Positions 35,933 through 38,150 of a DNA stretch of 38,150 nt are shown in pieces (position 1 is the stretch's first letter; every line of letters starts with the position of its first letter). The DNA comes from Streptomyces roseochromogenus subsp. oscitans DS 12.976 (lineage in GTDB: Bacteria; Actinomycetota; Actinomycetes; Streptomycetales; Streptomycetaceae): the NCBI RefSeq assembly GCF_000497445.1, contig NZ_CM002285.1, positions 5,760,525 to 5,798,674 on the forward strand, given 5' to 3'. Position numbers and translations under genes: made by a program. The notes beneath the pieces were generated by a model. The model was given only the letters and a program-made list of their open reading frames with translations. It searched no databases and was not told the origin of the DNA.

Positions 35933-36943
35933 ATGACGACAGGTCGGCTCGGGCAGCAAGCCGCGCCGCCGAACGCGGCCTATGCCGGGCAGGTTGTGCA
36001 TTTCCCGGATCCGGTTCGTGCGGCGCGTCACCCGAGAGGGGTACGGGTCGACGAGCGTGGTTACCCGGATTTTGCTCCGTACGCGCGTGTGGCGGTGGAG
36101 ATCGCCGAGCCGCCGGACGGTTTCGGCGTGGACGAGTTGCGGCTGACGGACTATGTGTCGGCGAACGCGGCGCTGGCGGCGGAGCGGCACGAGTTGTGGG
36201 ACACGGTGCCGGATGTGGCGACGCCGCATGGCTGGACGTGGCATCACGTGGCGGGTACGCGGCGGTTGGAGCTGATTCCGGTCGAGGTGAAGGCGCTGTT
36301 GCGGCATCACGGTGGGATCGCGACGGCGCCGGTGGATCACGGCAAGCGTGGCACGCGGCCGTTGCAGGAGACGCGGCCGGCGCATTTCGGGCTGCCGAAG
36401 TCGGGTGTGGCGGTGACGGAGGCGCAGGTGCAGGGGGTCGAGGAGGATCTCGGTTACCGGCTTCCGGGTGCGTACCGTTCGTTCCTGAAGGCGGCGGGCG
36501 GTTGTGCGCCGGTGGGTGCGGCGCTGGTCGCCGAGTTGGGTCTGCTGGTGGACCAGCCGTTCTTCACGGTGCGGGACGAGGCGGCCGTGAATGACCTGGT
36601 GTACGTCAACAAGTGTCTGCGCGACCACCTGACGAAGGATTACCTCGGGGTGGCGTTCGTGCAGGGCGGGTTGCTCGTGGTGAAGGTGAAGGGCGAGCGG
36701 CCCGGTTCGGTGTGGTTCTGTGCGTACGACGATGTGCGTGACGTGGATCCGTCGTGGTCGCCTGCGGAGCGGGTGGAGCGTCTGCTGCTGCCGTGCGGTG
36801 AGGACTTCGATGCCTTTCTGTCGCGGCTGGCGGGGAATCCGCCGGAGTTGGAGACGGTGGCGAATCTGATGGTCGACGGCGGTTTCGCCCATGTCGTTCC
36901 GGTGTCCGCCGGCTCGGCGTCGTCCGGCCCGGTGGGGGAGTGA
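35933..36943 (+). CDS. WHH-nuclease-like domain fused to a SMI1/KNR4 (SUKH) domain
   Basis: 336 residues. Residues about 45-128 carry the pattern of WHH/HNH toxin nucleases: PDFAPYA, DELRLTDYVSAN, then GWTWHHVAGTRRLELIPVEVKALLRHHGG with Trp103-His104-His105 and the closing HHGG. The usual catalytic His in the P-x-x-x-H position is Val/Lys here (PVEVK), so nuclease activity is uncertain. From about 160 to 310 is a SUKH domain (VTEAQVQGVEEDLGYRLPGAYRSFLKAAGG through YVNKCLRDHLTKDYLGVAFVQGGLLVVKV). This puts toxin-type and immunity-type modules in one chain, with no signal peptide. The ATG at 35933 was chosen for the GGGGG site ten bases upstream. Followed 10 nt later by the YrhB-type gene. Confidence 0.82.
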   Translation: MTTGRLGQQAAPPNAAYAGQVVHFPDPVRAARHPRGVRVDERGYPDFAPYARVAVEIAEPPDGFGVDELRLTDYVSANAALAAERHELWDTVPDVATPHGWTWHHVAGTRRLELIPVEVKALLRHHGGIATAPVDHGKRGTRPLQETRPAHFGLPKSGVAVTEAQVQGVEEDLGYRLPGAYRSFLKAAGGCAPVGAALVAELGLLVDQPFFTVRDEAAVNDLVYVNKCLRDHLTKDYLGVAFVQGGLLVVKVKGERPGSVWFCAYDDVRDVDPSWSPAERVERLLLPCGEDFDAFLSRLAGNPPELETVANLMVDGGFAHVVPVSAGSASSGPVGE

Positions 36944-36953
36944 GCTTCAGGCG

Positions 36954-38150
36954 ATGGTGACCTACGCGCAGGCGCAGGAGCGTGCCGAGGAGTGGATCAA
37001 CGGTGACGTGCCCGCGTACCAGCATCGTGAGGTGCGGGTGCGGGAGTTCGAGCTGGGTTTCGTGGTGTGGGGCGAGGACCGGGCGGAGGGTCCGCGTTCG
37101 GACGCGGGCGCGCAGCGGCTGGTGATCGCCCGGGACAGCGGGGAGGCGACGCTGTGGCCCGGTCTGCCGGTGGGCGAGGTGATCCGCCGGTACGAGGAGG
37201 AGTACGGCCGTGCCGATGAGCCGCGGGACGCGGTTCCGGCGCCGGCGGCTGCCCGGATGGATCTCAATCAGACGTCGTTCCTGCTGACTCCTCCGGAGTG
37301 GCTGCAGGAGGCGGCGGACAAGCTGGGCATCGGGAGTGACCGGCGGCCGGAGGGCGAGGGCGGTTCTGGGGCCGGGGTCGGCGCCGGTGGCGGTGCTTCG
37401 GGTGTCGGTTCCGGTGCTGGTGCTGGTGATGCTGTGGGTGCCGGTGCCGGTGCCGGTGCCGGTGCCGGTGCCGGTGCCGGTGCTGGGGCTTCGTCCGGTG
37501 TCGGTATCGGTGCTTCGTCCGGTGGATCGGGGCTGGCGGAGACGCGGGCCGGGGTGCCGGCGGGGGCTTCGGGGGCGCCTGGGGTGTCCGGGGGCTCTGG
37601 GGGGCTCGGTGGGGCGCAGGGTGGGTCGGGTGCGCCGGGCGCGTCCGGTGTGCCCGGGGCGCCTGTTCCTGGCGATGCGCCGCGCGCGGATGTGCCGGTG
37701 GGGGCGACGCCCTGGTCCGGTACCGACACGAACGCGGGGCCGGGTGAGGACGACCGTTCCGTGCCGCTGCCCGCGACGGTGTTCGCGCCGCCGCTGAGCG
37801 ATCCCGGCGGGGAGGCTCCGCGGCCGCCGGCGAGCACGCCGGAGGCGAAGACGGCGTTGATGTCGGGGGGCAGCCAGCTGCCGCCGACGGCGGTCGCGCC
37901 GGCGCTCGATCCTACGAACACGCCGGGCGCGCTGGGCTTCCCGGCGGGCGCGCCAGGTGGCTCGTCCGCCTCTGGTGGTGCGCCGGGGGCGCCCGATGCT
38001 GCGCACACGCCTGGTGTGCCCGGGGCGCCCGCCGCTCCTGGTGCGCCGGGCGCTCCGCAGGGCAGCACGCCTCCTCCGCCGCCCGGCACGCCGCCGTACG
38101 GCTACCCGCAGCCGCCGGCGGCACCCGGTACGCCTCCGCCGGGCGTACCC
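36954..38150 (+). CDS. YrhB/Imm35-type domain protein with long Gly/Ala/Pro-rich region (3' end outside window)
   Basis: At least 399 residues, open to the window end. The N-terminal 85 residues (VTYAQAQERAEEWINGDVP, REFELGFVVWGEDR, RLVIARDSGEATLWPGLPVG, EVIRRYEEEYG) resemble YrhB/immunity-protein-35 domains. A short helical piece (SFLLTPPEWLQEAADKLGI) follows, then about 270 residues of low-complexity Gly, Ala, Ser and Pro sequence, including a GA dipeptide run and late PGAPGAP and PPYGYPQPP motifs like the disordered tails of the propeller proteins at 6.2 and 8.2 kb. More domains (in related proteins often SUKH-4) may follow past 38150. The ATG at 36954 has GGGGGAG 15 bases upstream, a long spacing; it lies 10 nt after the previous stop, so the two are coupled. 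Confidence 0.8.
   Translation, partial: MVTYAQAQERAEEWINGDVPAYQHREVRVREFELGFVVWGEDRAEGPRSDAGAQRLVIARDSGEATLWPGLPVGEVIRRYEEEYGRADEPRDAVPAPAAARMDLNQTSFLLTPPEWLQEAADKLGIGSDRRPEGEGGSGAGVGAGGGASGVGSGAGAGDAVGAGAGAGAGAGAGAGAGASSGVGIGASSGGSGLAETRAGVPAGASGAPGVSGGSGGLGGAQGGSGAPGASGVPGAPVPGDAPRADVPVGATPWSGTDTNAGPGEDDRSVPLPATVFAPPLSDPGGEAPRPPASTPEAKTALMSGGSQLPPTAVAPALDPTNTPGALGFPAGAPGGSSASGGAPGAPDAAHTPGVPGAPAAPGAPGAPQGSTPPPPPGTPPYGYPQPPAAPGTPPPGVP
37437..37484. repeat. GGTGCC hexamer expansion inside the YrhB-type gene
   Basis: Seven exact ggtgcc copies (37437-37478) plus ggtgct, encoding Gly-Ala dipeptides. Six-base units keep the frame, so copy number can vary without breaking the gene. Same hexamer as at 1052-1087. 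Confidence 0.9.

Overview
The window is chromosomal DNA of a Streptomyces-type actinomycete. It shows very high GC with strong third-position GC bias, many GTG starts and one TTG start. The gene order rpf - rsmA - ispE - ABC-F, gal operon, tamR/tam, desaturase, ppc, pth - rplY - prs - glmU is one I recognise, from memory, from the core chromosome of Streptomyces such as S. coelicolor. Most of the window is core; the accessory-looking parts are 3.1-3.7 kb, 16.5-16.95 kb, 22.0-22.4 kb, 32.1-33.0 kb and 34.5-38.15 kb.

Layout. 0-3.1 kb: end of a resuscitation-promoting factor, then rsmA and ispE overlapping by 4 nt. 3.1-5.7 kb: a Uma2-family gene and, divergent from it, an ABC-F ATPase. 5.7-6.2 kb: non-coding, with degenerate 34-nt tandem repeats. 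6.2-10.9 kb: two tandem paralogous membrane-anchored beta-propeller proteins, then a LuxR-type regulator whose receiver lacks the phospho-acceptor. 11.1-16.5 kb: galactose module, with a sodium/solute symporter divergent from galT-galE-galK across an AT-rich control region, closed by a hairpin. 16.6-19.2 kb: a probable decayed gene, a secreted protein/lipoprotein pair and a GNAT acetyltransferase. 19.4-22 kb: a NarL-type regulator, tamR (MarR family), divergent tam (trans-aconitate methyltransferase) and a VOC protein. 22-24.1 kb: desaturase, its TetR regulator, then an orphan antitoxin with a toxin remnant. 24.4-27.1 kb: ppc. 27.2-32.1 kb: glmU, prs, rplY (ctc), pth, a small membrane protein and tRNA-Gln. 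32.1-34.5 kb: a HTH/LAGLIDADG-like protein and an orphan sensor kinase. 34.5 kb to the end: an island of SUKH-3, YwqJ-type deaminase, a WHH-nuclease-like/SUKH fusion and the start of a YrhB-type protein with a long Gly/Ala/Pro-rich tail.

How the genes work together. The gal block imports galactose and converts it by the Leloir pathway. tam/tamR guards the TCA cycle against trans-aconitate, next to ppc for anaplerosis. prs, glmU, pth and rplY serve nucleotide, cell-wall and translation housekeeping. The end island combines toxin-type and immunity-type domains without an obvious exported toxin and is the best candidate for an under-described system. Smaller new-looking signals are a heptad duplication at the RsmA C terminus, 15-bp repeats between tamR and tam, paired TACG-N4-CGTA palindromes before the desaturase, and a layered hairpin in the rplY leader.
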